Shown here: positions 33,771 to 41,658 of the stretch, piece after piece | Numbering within the stretch: position 1 is the stretch's first letter | Layout of the letters: each line of letters starts with the position of its first letter | Assembly: GCF_023507705.1 (NCBI RefSeq) | Contig: NZ_JALBGD010000006.1 | Span: 124,001-188,000 of the forward strand | DNA from: Stappia sp. WLB 29 | GTDB taxonomy: Bacteria; Pseudomonadota; Alphaproteobacteria; Rhizobiales; Stappiaceae | DNA: 64,000 bases | Direction: 5' to 3' | Notes under the pieces: model-generated | Database searches by the model: none | Seen by the model: the letters and a program-made list of their open reading frames with translations, nothing else | What the model was told of the DNA's origin: nothing | Program-made: the position numbers and the translations under genes

Positions 33771-33862
33771 CTTCTGTTGCCAGGTGCCTCCGGACCCCGC
33801 CTGACGGGGCTAACCGCCAGGACTTAAAGGACTACCGGCACCGCATTACGCGGCGACAGCGT
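33771..33862 (+). ncRNA. Candidate structured RNA, possibly 6S-like
   Basis: Nested pairing is visible: outer stem ctgttgcc (33774-33781) with ggcgacag (33852-33859), inner stem ggtgcc (33783-33788) with ggcacc (33837-33842), and hairpin ccccg-cctga-cgggg (33795-33809). The asymmetric internal loop on the 3' side recalls the layout of 6S RNA. I cannot match it to a family by eye; the strand is tentative because the stems also form on the minus strand. tmRNA, SRP RNA and RNase P were considered and lack their key motifs. Confidence 0.42.
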
Positions 33863-33872
33863 TGTCCATAGC

Positions 33873-33893
33873 ATAGTTGTCGTTTGCAACTAT
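33873..33893. repeat. Inverted repeat next to the RNA candidate
   Basis: A 7-bp perfect inverted repeat, atagttg (33873-33879) and caactat (33887-33893), has a 7-base spacer and is A/T-rich in a G/C-rich setting. It could be an operator or the end of the adjacent RNA. Confidence 0.4.
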
Positions 33894-34316
33894 TGAGACG
33901 GCCCGATAACGGCGGAACCATGCCGAGCGAAAGAACGACCTTTACACCCTCGTCGATCCTATTTCGCCCCCGCCGAAACCCGCCGATCGATGGATCGCAC
34001 GGCGGGCTTGGGTGGAGGCGCCGGGTACCGCCCCCGGGTCCGATAGGCTTATTCCGAAGTCCGTTTATCGCCATAGCCGGCTTGCACCGGCAATCCGAAT
34101 ATAGGGGCAGGGAGGACCGCTGAAAAGAGGCCTGCGTCAACTGACGGCAGGACTTCGGGAAAACCTTAGGCGCAGGGCGGAACGGCGTGCAAGGCCATGG
34201 TGCTTCTTCGCGCCATCGCGGGCTTGTGAGACGACGTCATTGGCGGGGGAGCCGGCGCCTGCGCTAGAAATGGAGCTGCCCCCGTCGGGATGCGGGGCAG
34301 CGCGGAGGACAGGCGG

Positions 34317-34820
34317 ATGACATGGAAGCGGTCGGGCGGAGTTTCGCGCAGGCGGGCAATGCTGGCAGGGGCTGCCTTTCTCCTTGTCGCCGGAACCGCG
34401 AGCGCCGGCTGGTTCGGGCTCGGCAGCAGCGACACGGGCCAGGTGTTCACTGGCATCGTCGACGGGGTCGCGGTCGGCGGCTACGACCCTGTCGCCTATT
34501 TCACGCAAGGGCGCCCGGTCGAGGGATCGCCCGAGATCACGACCGACTATCGGGGCGCGACATGGCGCTTTGCGAGTGAGGCGAACCGCGAGGCGTTCCT
34601 CGCCGAGCCGGAGAAATTTGCCCCTGCCTATGGCGGCTACTGCTCCTGGGCGATCGCGCAGGGCAAGCTCGCCAAGGGCGATCCGAAGAACTGGGACATC
34701 GTCGAGGGGCGGCTCTACCTCAACTACAACGACGACATCCAGTCGCGCTGGCGCAAGGACATCCCCGGCTTCATCGACAAGGCACAGGCGAACTGGCCGG
34801 GGCTTGCCGCCGGGAACTGA
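34317..34820 (+). CDS. Exported YHS-domain protein
   Basis: A 167-residue exported protein. The N-terminus [21 protein letters not shown] looks like a twin-arginine-type signal peptide ending at about residue 33. The mature part contains [20 protein letters not shown] and [31 protein letters not shown] in sections, the YHS pattern seen in small periplasmic proteins with putative metal (copper) binding. Function unproven. GGAGG precedes the ATG at 34317. It lies 82 bases before thyA. Confidence 0.82.
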   Translation: MTWKRSGGVSRRRAMLAGAAFLLVAGTASAGWFGLGSSDTGQVFTGIVDGVAVGGYDPVAYFTQGRPVEGSPEITTDYRGATWRFASEANREAFLAEPEKFAPAYGGYCSWAIAQGKLAKGDPKNWDIVEGRLYLNYNDDIQSRWRKDIPGFIDKAQANWPGLAAGN

Positions 34821-34902
34821 GCCTGCCGACGCTACGGCAGCCGGTGGATTGCAGGGACGAGGGCGCGGGTTTGCTTGCCCTCGGCGCCCTGGCCGGGCAA
34901 CC

Positions 34903-35733
34903 ATGGTGGTCCATGAGAATCGGCAGGCGGACGGCACCGTGCGGCAATATCACGAGCTGATGCAGCGCATCCTCGACGGGGGTGTGAAGAAGACCGACCG
35001 GACGGGCACGGGAACCATTTCCGTGTTCGGCCACCAGATGCGCTTCGACCTTGCCGACGGCTTTCCGATGGTGACGACCAAGAAGCTGCACCTGAAGTCG
35101 ATCATCCACGAATTGCTGTGGTTCCTGGCCGGCGACACCAACATCCGCTACCTGAAGGAAAACGGGGTGCGGATCTGGGACGAGTGGGCCGACGAGAACG
35201 GCGATCTCGGGCCGGTCTACGGCTATCAGTGGCGGTCGTGGCCGGCACCGGACGGCAGCTCCATCGACCAGATTTCCAAGCTGCTGGAGCAGATCCGCAA
35301 GACGCCGGACAGCCGCCGGCTGATCGTCTCGGCGTGGAACCCGGCACTGGTCGACGAGATGGCGCTGCCGCCCTGCCACGCCTTCTTCCAGTTCTATGTC
35401 GCCGAGGGACGGCTGTCCTGCCAGCTCTATCAGCGCTCAGCCGACGTATTCCTGGGCGTGCCGTTCAACATCGCCTCCTATGCCTTGCTGACGATGATGG
35501 TGGCCAAGGTGACGGGATACGAGCCGGGCGAGTTCATCCACACGTTCGGCGACGCGCATCTTTACCTGAACCACCTGGACCAGGCGCGGGAGCAGTTGTC
35601 GCGCGAACCGCGCGCGCTGCCGACAATGCGGATCAACGAGGAGGCGAACGATCTCTTCGCCTTCCGCTTCGAGGATTTCGAGCTCGTCGGCTACGATCCG
35701 CATCCGCATATCAAGGCGGCGGTCGCCGTCTGA
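34903..35733 (+). CDS. thyA: Thymidylate synthase ThyA
   Basis: Methylates dUMP to dTMP using methylene-tetrahydrofolate. It carries [46 protein letters not shown], the catalytic Cys of [32 protein letters not shown] and [13 protein letters not shown]. The ATG at 34903 gives 276 residues. An in-frame GTG at 34939 would give exactly the 264-residue E. coli length, and no strong ribosome site decides. Its usual neighbour folA is about 20 kb away on the other strand. Confidence 0.95.
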   Translation: MVVHENRQADGTVRQYHELMQRILDGGVKKTDRTGTGTISVFGHQMRFDLADGFPMVTTKKLHLKSIIHELLWFLAGDTNIRYLKENGVRIWDEWADENGDLGPVYGYQWRSWPAPDGSSIDQISKLLEQIRKTPDSRRLIVSAWNPALVDEMALPPCHAFFQFYVAEGRLSCQLYQRSADVFLGVPFNIASYALLTMMVAKVTGYEPGEFIHTFGDAHLYLNHLDQAREQLSREPRALPTMRINEEANDLFAFRFEDFELVGYDPHPHIKAAVAV

Positions 35734-35750
35734 GCGAAACGCGCTGACGG

Positions 35751-35771
35751 GCGGGCCGCGAGGCGGCCCGC
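35751..35771. terminator. Hairpin between convergent thyA and ABC permease genes
   Basis: A perfect 9-bp GC stem, gcgggccgc / gcggcccgc, has the 3-base loop gag. It lies 17 bases after the thyA stop and 14 before the opposite stop. No real T run, so efficiency is uncertain. Confidence 0.55.
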
Positions 35772-35785
35772 GCCGGATTTGCGGA

Positions 35786-36547
35786 TCAGGACTTCAGCCG
35801 GTAGCCGGTGCGGAAGATCCACCAGATCACCGCAAGGCAGAGCCCCAGGAACAGCAGCGTCATGGCGAGGCTGATGCCGACGTCGACATCCGCCTGTCCG
35901 TAGAAGCTCCAGCGGAAGCCGCTGATCAGGTAGACCACCGGGTTGAGCAGCGTCACCTTCTGCCAGAAGGGCGGCAGCATCGAGATCGAGTAGAAGCTGC
36001 CGCCGAGAAAGGCGAGCGGCGTGATCACCAGCATCGGCACGAATTGCAGCTTCTCGAAATTGTCGGCCCAGATGCCGATGATGAAGCCGAACAGGGCGAA
36101 GGTGACCGCCGTCAGCAGCAGGAACAGCAGCATCCAGCCTGGATGCTGGATCTCGAGCGGCACGAAGAGTGCGGCCGTCGCCAGGATGATCAGCCCGACG
36201 ATGATCGCCTTGGTGGCCGCCGCCCCGACATAGGCGATGACGATCTCCAGATAGGAGACGGGGGCGGAGAGCACCTCGTAGATCGTGCCGGTGAAGCGCG
36301 GGAAGTAGATGCCGAACGAGGCGTTCGACACGCTCTGGGTGAGCAGCGACAGCATGATCAGGCCCGGCACGATGAAGGCGCCGTAACTGATGCCGTCGAC
36401 CTCGGAAATACGCGAGCCGATGGCCGCACCGAAGACGACGAAATAGAGCGAAGTGGAGATGACGGGGGAGACGATGCTCTGGAACAGGGTGCGGCCCGTG
36501 CGGGCCATCTCGAACCTGTAGATCGCCTTTATGGCATGGATGTTCAT
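35786..36547 (-). CDS. ABC-2 type exporter permease
   Basis: A 253-residue inner-membrane permease with six hydrophobic segments. ABC-2 features are [20 protein letters not shown] at the start, [20 protein letters not shown], and the C-terminal [18 protein letters not shown]. It resembles the YadH permease. The ATG at 36547 overlaps the ATPase stop (ATGA), so the two form one transporter. Substrate unknown. Confidence 0.9.
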   Translation of the reverse strand: MNIHAIKAIYRFEMARTGRTLFQSIVSPVISTSLYFVVFGAAIGSRISEVDGISYGAFIVPGLIMLSLLTQSVSNASFGIYFPRFTGTIYEVLSAPVSYLEIVIAYVGAAATKAIIVGLIILATAALFVPLEIQHPGWMLLFLLLTAVTFALFGFIIGIWADNFEKLQFVPMLVITPLAFLGGSFYSISMLPPFWQKVTLLNPVVYLISGFRWSFYGQADVDVGISLAMTLLFLGLCLAVIWWIFRTGYRLKS

Positions 36548-37470
36548 GACGGCGTCCTGACGAGGTTGACGAAGATCTCTTCCAGCGAGCTCTGCCGGGT
36601 CTGCAGGTCGCGGAAGCGGATGCCGGCGGCGTTGAGGTCCTGCAGCAGGGCGGTGATGCCGGTGCGCTCGCCCTGGGTGTCGTAGGTGTAGACCAGCTCG
36701 CTGCCGTCGGCGGACAGTTCCAGGTTGTGGGCCGAAAGGCCTGCCGGCACGGCGGACAGAGGATCGGCCAGATGCAGGGTCAGCTGCTTGCGCCCGAGCT
36801 TGCGCATCAGCTCGGCCTTGTCCTCGACCAAGATGATCTCGCCCTTGTTGATGACGCCGACCCGGTCGGCCATCTCCTCGGCTTCCTCGATGTAGTGGGT
36901 GGTGAGGATGATGGTGACGCCGGTGTCGCGCAGCTCGCGGATCACCCGCCACATGTCGCGGCGCAGCTCCACGTCGACGCCGGCGGTCGGCTCGTCGAGG
37001 AACAGGACGCGCGGCTCGTGGGCGAGCGCCTTGGCGATGAGCACGCGGCGCTTCATGCCGCCGGACAGCGTGACGAGCTTGTTGTCCTTCTTGTCCCACA
37101 AGGAGAGGTCGCGCAGGACCTTCTCCACCACGGCCGGGGCCTTGGGCTTGCCGAACAGGCCGCGGCTGAAGGAGACCGTCGCCCAGACCGTTTCGAAGGC
37201 GTCGGTGGTGAGTTCCTGCGGCACGAGGCCGATCAGGGAGCGGGCGGCACGGTAGTCGCGGACGATGTCGTTTCCGTCGACCGTGACGCTGCCCGAGGAG
37301 GCGTTGACGATGCCGCAGACGATGCTGATGAGCGTCGTCTTGCCGGCGCCGTTGGGGCCGAGAAGGGCGAAGACCTCGCCTTTCTCGATGTCGAGCGACA
37401 CGGATTTCAGCGCCTGAAAGCCGGTGTCATAGGTCTTCGACAGACCGGAAATGGAAAGGATGGGTGCCAT
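36544..37470 (-). CDS. ABC transporter ATP-binding protein (YadG-like)
   Basis: A 308-residue ATPase partner of the permease. Walker A is [15 protein letters not shown], the Q-loop is LVPQEL, the signature is [16 protein letters not shown], Walker B is [12 protein letters not shown], and the H-loop is [14 protein letters not shown]-terminal extension of about 80 residues follows the ATPase core, as in the YadG and DrrA/CcmA group. It may export a drug or envelope component; the sequence does not say which. Confidence 0.92.
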   Translation of the reverse strand: MAPILSISGLSKTYDTGFQALKSVSLDIEKGEVFALLGPNGAGKTTLISIVCGIVNASSGSVTVDGNDIVRDYRAARSLIGLVPQELTTDAFETVWATVSFSRGLFGKPKAPAVVEKVLRDLSLWDKKDNKLVTLSGGMKRRVLIAKALAHEPRVLFLDEPTAGVDVELRRDMWRVIRELRDTGVTIILTTHYIEEAEEMADRVGVINKGEIILVEDKAELMRKLGRKQLTLHLADPLSAVPAGLSAHNLELSADGSELVYTYDTQGERTGITALLQDLNAAGIRFRDLQTRQSSLEEIFVNLVRTPS

Positions 37471-37593
37471 GAAGGGGGCCGGATGACAGAGGGAAATGGA
37501 GGAACGCGCATGCGAATGCGGGTTCGAAGGCGCGGGCCGGGCGATGCCGCCCCGAACCGGGGTTGATGGAGCATATAGGAACGAAGGCGTGCT

Positions 37594-37932
37594 TCAACCA
37601 ACCCGTGCACGGGGAAAAACGCCGGGGCAGGAGCGGGAGGGGCTGACGGCAAGCGCGGCGTCGAGCCCGAGCAGATCGGCATAGTTGACGAGACCGAAGG
37701 CGCCCATAGAGGCGGCGAAGCCGACCGGGGCGAGGATGCGATGGGCAAAGGGGCGGTGGGGGCCGTCTTCCAGCATGCGATTGGCCAGCGCAACGATCAC
37801 GACATTCTCGCGCGTCTCGGCCGGGATATGCTCGATGACGGTGTAGGCGGGCGAGGAAAAGATCTGATTCATCAATGGGCTGAAAAGTGTCTCGATGGTG
37901 CGAGGCAACTGCGAAAATGCATCTGCCATCAT
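37594..37932 (-). CDS. Hypothetical protein
   Basis: A 112-residue frame with two Met at the start. The codons are G/C-rich at third positions, like neighbouring genes. The sequence runs MADAFSQLPRTIETLFSPLM, then a charged middle (EHIPAETRENVVIVALANRM) and a small hydrophobic patch (APVGFAASMGAFGLVNYADL). I recognise no family. It lies between the ABC ATPase and tRNA-Lys on the same strand as both. It may begin at an internal ATG near 37869. Confidence 0.45.
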   Translation of the reverse strand: MMADAFSQLPRTIETLFSPLMNQIFSSPAYTVIEHIPAETRENVVIVALANRMLEDGPHRPFAHRILAPVGFAASMGAFGLVNYADLLGLDAALAVSPSRSCPGVFPRARVG

Positions 37933-38034
37933 CGCGGTCGGCGGCAGCGCGTCAATCTTGCGCGAAGAGACAGGCGCTCTGCAACCGGCGGTTCGGTTCC
38001 GTGCGCGGCGTCTACATCAGGAAGGAAAGGGAAG

Positions 38035-38110
38035 TGGTGGGTGCACGGGGATTCGAACCCAGGACCGGCTGATTAAGAGTCAGCTGCTCTACCAACTGAG
38101 CTATACACCC
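38035..38110 (-). tRNA. tRNA-Lys (anticodon CUU)
   Basis: On the minus strand a complete 76-base cloverleaf can be read: acceptor GGGTGTA pairing with TGCACCC, D-loop with AGTTGGTAGAGC, anticodon arm GCTGA-CTCTTAA-TCAGC giving CUU, T-arm with GGTTCGAATCC, discriminator A, and an encoded CCA. Confidence 0.97.
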
Positions 38111-38224
38111 ACTAGCCATTTCGGCTGTTCGGGACTGGCGTGCCGGGTACCGTGGTTGCCCAAGGTCTCTCTGCAACAGCATCCCGAAGCGGAAAGCGTC
38201 GGACGCCGACCGCTGTGAGACGGG

Positions 38225-38253
38225 TGTATACAGAGACCGGCGGGCGGATGCAA
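38225..38253 (-). promoter_or_regulatory. Promoter for tRNA-Lys
   Basis: On the minus strand TTGCAT (plus 38248-38253) and TATACA (plus 38225-38230) are separated by exactly 17 bases, a near-consensus housekeeping sigma promoter. The predicted start is about 107 bases before the mature tRNA. Confidence 0.65.
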
Positions 38254-38453
38254 GGGTCTTTTCGCCGGCGGTGAAAAAGCAAGGCGGGCGCACGGCGTTG
38301 CCGCGCGAAACGGTCTTTTCCGCCTGGGGATATCTTTTGCCGGAGCGTGCGCGAGACGGGCCTGCGACGCCGGGGTGCCAGGCAGGTGCGGAGGCGGTCT
38401 TGCAACATTCGGCAAGTCCGCGGGGCGCTTTGCGAAATTTCCGGATAATGCGC

Positions 38454-38482
38454 TTGACCGACGCAGGCGGCACGTCTAGTTT
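38454..38482 (+). promoter_or_regulatory. Candidate promoter for the ilv leader and ilvIH
   Basis: TTGACC (38454-38459) and TAGTTT (38477-38482) are separated by 17 bases. This is the best -35/-10 pair between the tRNA gene and the ilv leader peptide. It would give a 5' leader of roughly 130 bases before the peptide start, so a nearer promoter cannot be excluded. Confidence 0.5.
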
Positions 38483-38617
38483 GCGCGGCGTCGGATCGGC
38501 TAAGTCGCGACATGACCCTGTCAGATGCGTCTTTCGACCGACACGCTTGCCGAAGGCGCTTCACAAGGGGCGGTGGGCAGGCACATTGGCAACACCGCCG
38601 GACAGGACGGATTTGAC

Positions 38618-38677
38618 GTGACGAAGAGCATCGGGCTCATTCTTGTATGCGGGGCGCGCGCGGCCGGGACGAGGTAA
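38618..38677 (+). CDS. Branched-chain amino acid leader peptide upstream of ilvI
   Basis: A 19-codon frame starting with GTG reads MTKSIGLILVCGARAAGTR. It holds Ile, Leu, Ile, Leu and Val codons in a six-codon window. AGGACGG sits about 7 bases upstream of the GTG. A stem-loop terminator follows 30 bases after its TAA, then ilvI. This is the expected layout of transcription attenuation, where ribosome stalling at uncharged Ile/Leu/Val tRNAs prevents termination. Too short for routine gene callers. Confidence 0.8.
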   Translation: MTKSIGLILVCGARAAGTR

Positions 38678-38706
38678 CACTCGGTTTCCCAGACAGCTCA
38701 GCGCGC

Positions 38707-38731
38707 GCAAGGCCTCCACCGGAGGCCTTTT
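38707..38731 (+). terminator. Attenuator terminator upstream of ilvI
   Basis: A 9-bp perfect stem, aaggcctcc (38707-38715) and ggaggcctt (38719-38727), with loop acc runs directly into a T tract ending at 38731. It lies between the leader peptide and ilvI, where only an attenuator makes sense. Upstream hairpin cgag-gtaaca-ctcg could be the pause element. Confidence 0.82.
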
Positions 38732-38843
38732 TTATTGGCCGCATGCCGGAGGGCGCCCGGACCTGACTTGCGCGGGACGACGTGGCGGAAGACGAAACGG
38801 ACGGTTCGGGGCGAGGACGCCGCGAAGATCGAGGACAGGAACG

Positions 38844-40610
38844 ATGAAGCGCGAGATGACCGGCGCCGAAATGGTGCTGCAGGCACTCAAGGACCAGGGG
38901 GTCAAGCATGTGTTCGGGTATCCCGGCGGTGCCGTGCTTCCGATCTATGACGAGATCATCCAGCAGGACGACATCCAGCACGTCTTGGTGCGCCACGAAC
39001 AGGGCGCCGGCCATGCGGCCGAGGGGTATGCGCGTTCGACCGGCAAGCCGGGCGTCGTACTGGTCACCTCCGGTCCGGGCGCGACCAACATGGTCACCGC
39101 GCTGACCGACGCGCTGCTCGATTCCATCCCGCTCGTCTGCATCACCGGCCAGGTGCCGACGCACCTGATCGGCAGCGACGCCTTCCAGGAATGCGACACC
39201 GTCGGCATCACCCGTCCCTGCACCAAGCACAACTGGCTGGTGAAGCGCATCGAGGACCTGCCGCGCATCCTGCACGAAGCTTTCTATGTCGCGACCTCCG
39301 GCCGTCCCGGCCCGGTCGTCGTCGACGTGCCGAAGGACATCCAGTTCGCCACCGGCATCTACGAGCCGCCGACCAATATCGCCCACAAGTCCTACCGGCC
39401 GAAGATCAAGGGCGACATCGAGCCGATCCGCCATGCGGTCGAGCTGCTGTCGCGGGCGAAGAAGCCGATCTTCTATACCGGCGGCGGCGTCATCAATTCG
39501 GGCCCGGCCGCGGCCCAGCTGCTGCGCGAACTGGTGCAGCTGACCGGCGCGCCGATCACCTCGACCCTGATGGGCCTCGGCGCCTATCCGGCCTCGGGCG
39601 ACAACTGGCTGGGCATGCTCGGCATGCACGGCACCTACGAAGCCAACATGGCGATGCACGACTGCGACGTCATGATCTGCATCGGCGCGCGCTTCGACGA
39701 CCGCATCACCGGCCGCATCGATGCCTTCTCGCCGAAGTCGTTCAAGGTGCATATCGACATCGACCCGTCCTCGATCAACAAGACGGTGAAGGTCGACATT
39801 CCGATCGTCGGCGATGTCGCCCATGTGCTGGAAGACATGGTTCGGCTGTGGCGGACCGGCGGGCACAAGCTCGACGCCCCGGCGCTGAAGTCGTGGTGGG
39901 AGACGATCGACCGCTGGCGCGGGCGCAACTCGCTCGCCTACCGGCCGTCGGAAGACATCATCATGCCGCAATACGCCATCCAGCGGCTGTACGAGGCGAC
40001 CAAGGGCCGCAAGACCTTCGTGTCCACGGAAGTCGGCCAGCACCAGATGTGGGCGGCGCAGTTCTTCGGCTTCGAAGCGCCCAACCACTGGCTGACCTCG
40101 GGCGGCCTGGGCACGATGGGTTATGGCCTGCCGGCGGCGATCGGCGCGCAGGTGGCGCATCCGGACGCGCTGTGCATCGATATCGCCGGCGATGCCTCGA
40201 TCCTGATGAACATCCAGGAGATGTCGACGGCCGTGCAGTTCGGCCTGCCGGTCAAGGTCTTCATTCTCAACAACCAGTACATGGGCATGGTGCGCCAGTG
40301 GCAGCAGCTGCTGCACGGCAACCGGCTGTCGCATTCCTACATGGACAGCCTGCCGGACTTCGTGAAGCTGGCGGAGGCCTTCGGTGGCCACGGCATCGTC
40401 GTCGACAAGCCGGCGGATCTCGACGACGCCATCCAGGAGATGATCGACACGCCGAAGCCGGTGATCTTCGACTGCCGGGTGGCGAACCTTGCCAACTGCT
40501 TCCCGATGATCCCCTCGGGCAAGGCGCATAACGAGATGCTGCTGCCGGACGAGGCCAACGACGAGACGGTGGCGAACGCCATCGACGCGGCCGGCAAGGC
40601 CTTGGTCTGA
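38844..40610 (+). CDS. ilvI: Acetolactate synthase large (catalytic) subunit
   Basis: ThDP enzyme making acetolactate or acetohydroxybutyrate for Val, Leu and Ile synthesis. The protein has 588 residues. Glu52 of RHEQGAGHAAEGYA is the ThDP-activating Glu. The central FAD-binding domain and the C-terminal ThDP/Mg site (GDASILMNIQEM, then LNNQYMGMVRQW) are intact. The ATG at 38844 has GAGGA 8 bases upstream. ilvH follows after 19 bases. Control is probably by the leader peptide and attenuator just upstream. Confidence 0.96.
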   Translation: MKREMTGAEMVLQALKDQGVKHVFGYPGGAVLPIYDEIIQQDDIQHVLVRHEQGAGHAAEGYARSTGKPGVVLVTSGPGATNMVTALTDALLDSIPLVCITGQVPTHLIGSDAFQECDTVGITRPCTKHNWLVKRIEDLPRILHEAFYVATSGRPGPVVVDVPKDIQFATGIYEPPTNIAHKSYRPKIKGDIEPIRHAVELLSRAKKPIFYTGGGVINSGPAAAQLLRELVQLTGAPITSTLMGLGAYPASGDNWLGMLGMHGTYEANMAMHDCDVMICIGARFDDRITGRIDAFSPKSFKVHIDIDPSSINKTVKVDIPIVGDVAHVLEDMVRLWRTGGHKLDAPALKSWWETIDRWRGRNSLAYRPSEDIIMPQYAIQRLYEATKGRKTFVSTEVGQHQMWAAQFFGFEAPNHWLTSGGLGTMGYGLPAAIGAQVAHPDALCIDIAGDASILMNIQEMSTAVQFGLPVKVFILNNQYMGMVRQWQQLLHGNRLSHSYMDSLPDFVKLAEAFGGHGIVVDKPADLDDAIQEMIDTPKPVIFDCRVANLANCFPMIPSGKAHNEMLLPDEANDETVANAIDAAGKALV

Positions 40611-40629
40611 GATCGCGGAGACGAGAGAG

Positions 40630-41202
40630 ATGAACGCACAGAACCTCAATGCGCCCTCCGCCTATTTCATGGCCGAGGTGGTCGAGCAGGTCGAGAGCCA
40701 CACGCTCTCGGTGCTGGTCGACAACGAGCCGGGCGTGCTTGCCCGCGTCATCGGCCTGTTCTCGGGCCGGGGCTACAACATCGACAGCCTGACCGTCTCG
40801 GAGACCGAGCACGAAAAGCACCTGTCGCGAATCACCATCGTGACCACCGGCACGCCGATGGTCATCGAGCAGATCCACCATCAGCTGGAGCGCCTGGTGC
40901 CGGTGCACCGGGTGACCAACCTCACGGTCGAGGCGCGGCGGCGCAGCTTCGAAAAGCCGCTGGAGCGGGAGCTGGCCCTGATCAAGGTGGCAGGCGTCGG
41001 CGAGAAGCGGCTGGAAGCCCTGCGGCTGGCGGATGCGTTCCGTGCGACCGTGATCGACGCGACGGCGGAGCATTTCGTCTTCGAGATCACCGGGCGGACC
41101 AACAAGGTGGAGCAGTTCATCGCCATCCTGAAGCCGCTCGGCCTGGTGGAGGTGTCGCGCTCCGGCGTTGCGGCCCTGCAGCGCGGCCCGGAAGGCATCT
41201 GA
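40630..41202 (+). CDS. ilvH: Acetolactate synthase small (regulatory) subunit
   Basis: Regulatory partner of the large subunit that confers valine feedback inhibition. The protein has 190 residues. An N-terminal ACT domain (HTLSVLVDNEPGVLARVIGL, then GRGYNIDSLTVSETE) is followed by the C-terminal ALS small-subunit domain (RELALIKVAGVGEKR). A GAGA-type site precedes the ATG. A strong hairpin follows after the stop. Confidence 0.95.
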   Translation: MNAQNLNAPSAYFMAEVVEQVESHTLSVLVDNEPGVLARVIGLFSGRGYNIDSLTVSETEHEKHLSRITIVTTGTPMVIEQIHHQLERLVPVHRVTNLTVEARRRSFEKPLERELALIKVAGVGEKRLEALRLADAFRATVIDATAEHFVFEITGRTNKVEQFIAILKPLGLVEVSRSGVAALQRGPEGI

Positions 41203-41211
41203 AATCGAACG

Positions 41212-41235
41212 CAGGGCGGGGGCGACCCCGCCCTG
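41212..41235 (+). terminator. Hairpin after ilvH
   Basis: A perfect 10-bp stem, cagggcgggg (41212-41221) / ccccgccctg (41226-41235), with loop gcga begins 10 bases after the ilvH stop. The following tctcgtctcg is only mildly T-rich. Confidence 0.65.
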
Positions 41236-41426
41236 TCTCGTCTCGTGCGGACGTCTGCCGCACGGGAGACATGAAAGTCCGCGCAAGTATCTTGCAAGGG
41301 CGCAGGCGATCGGGTACCACCTTGGTGCATTAACGCCTCTTTCGGGAAATCTTGCGCAAGCTTGGCGCGTTTCCCATGCCACCGGCCCGCAACGGACGGG
41401 CAAGACGCAAGGACTGGACGAACCGC

Positions 41427-41528
41427 ATGATCGCCGCTGGCACATATGCCGCTTTTGCGATCGACGCGCGCACGGCGCGCGGCGGAGCCCTGCGTCGCGG
41501 CGGCCTCCTTCTCCTTATCTGCCCCTGA
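41427..41528 (+). CDS. Leucine leader peptide upstream of leuA
   Basis: A 33-codon frame from ATG to TGA ends in GGLLLLICP: four consecutive Leu codons (CTC CTT CTC CTT) then Ile, just before the stop. It starts MIAAGTYAAFAIDARTARGG. Such Leu runs are diagnostic of leuA/leu operon leader peptides that sense leucyl-tRNA. GGACG lies 6 bases upstream of the ATG. The peptide's stop overlaps the base of a large hairpin (41522-41571), and leuA starts 130 bases further on. Confidence 0.78.
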   Translation: MIAAGTYAAFAIDARTARGGALRRGGLLLLICP

Positions 41529-41571
41529 GCACCGGCTGCCTCCCAGCGGAACGGAGGCGGGCGCTCAGGGG
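41522..41571 (+). promoter_or_regulatory. Leader hairpin overlapping the leu leader stop codon
   Basis: Outer stem cccctgagc (41522-41530) pairs with gctcagggg (41563-41571); inner stem gcctcc (41538-41543) pairs with ggaggc (41553-41558). The TGA of the leader peptide lies inside the 5' arm, so the ribosome would disrupt it. There is no T tract, so it is not a classical intrinsic terminator. Confidence 0.65.
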
Positions 41572-41658
41572 ACGAAACCTTCACCGACCGAACGCATTTC
41601 GGCCCGCGCCCCATGGACACGCGAGCGGCGCAGGGCCCGACCCGAAGGGAAACGGATA

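Larger units (their letters stand above)
33551..34316. promoter_or_regulatory. 766-bp intergenic region without a credible protein gene
   Basis: The region separates the divergent sspB and YHS genes. It holds a T7 run (33658-33664), the structured RNA candidate at 33771-33862, the inverted repeat atagttg/caactat (33873-33893), the hairpin cccgccg/cggcggg (33979-34006), and a small hairpin gccgg-cttgca-ccggc near 34075-34092. The only open frames (about 60-130 codons) look unlike local proteins. Confidence 0.6.

Noticed and set aside
33771-34130. tmRNA, SRP RNA or RNase P RNA in the 766-bp gap
   Set aside because: No T-arm/CCA or tag-coding sequence, no GGAA tetraloop with GCAGC, and no GAGGAAAGTCCGG-type core were found.
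34903-34938. Treating the ThyA N-terminal extension as a second domain
   Set aside because: Only 12 residues are involved, and an in-frame GTG at 34939 gives the standard length, so it is a start-site question.
36727-37566. Plus-strand frame of 279 codons opposite the ABC ATPase
   Set aside because: Complement of Walker and signature motifs of a clear ATPase gene.
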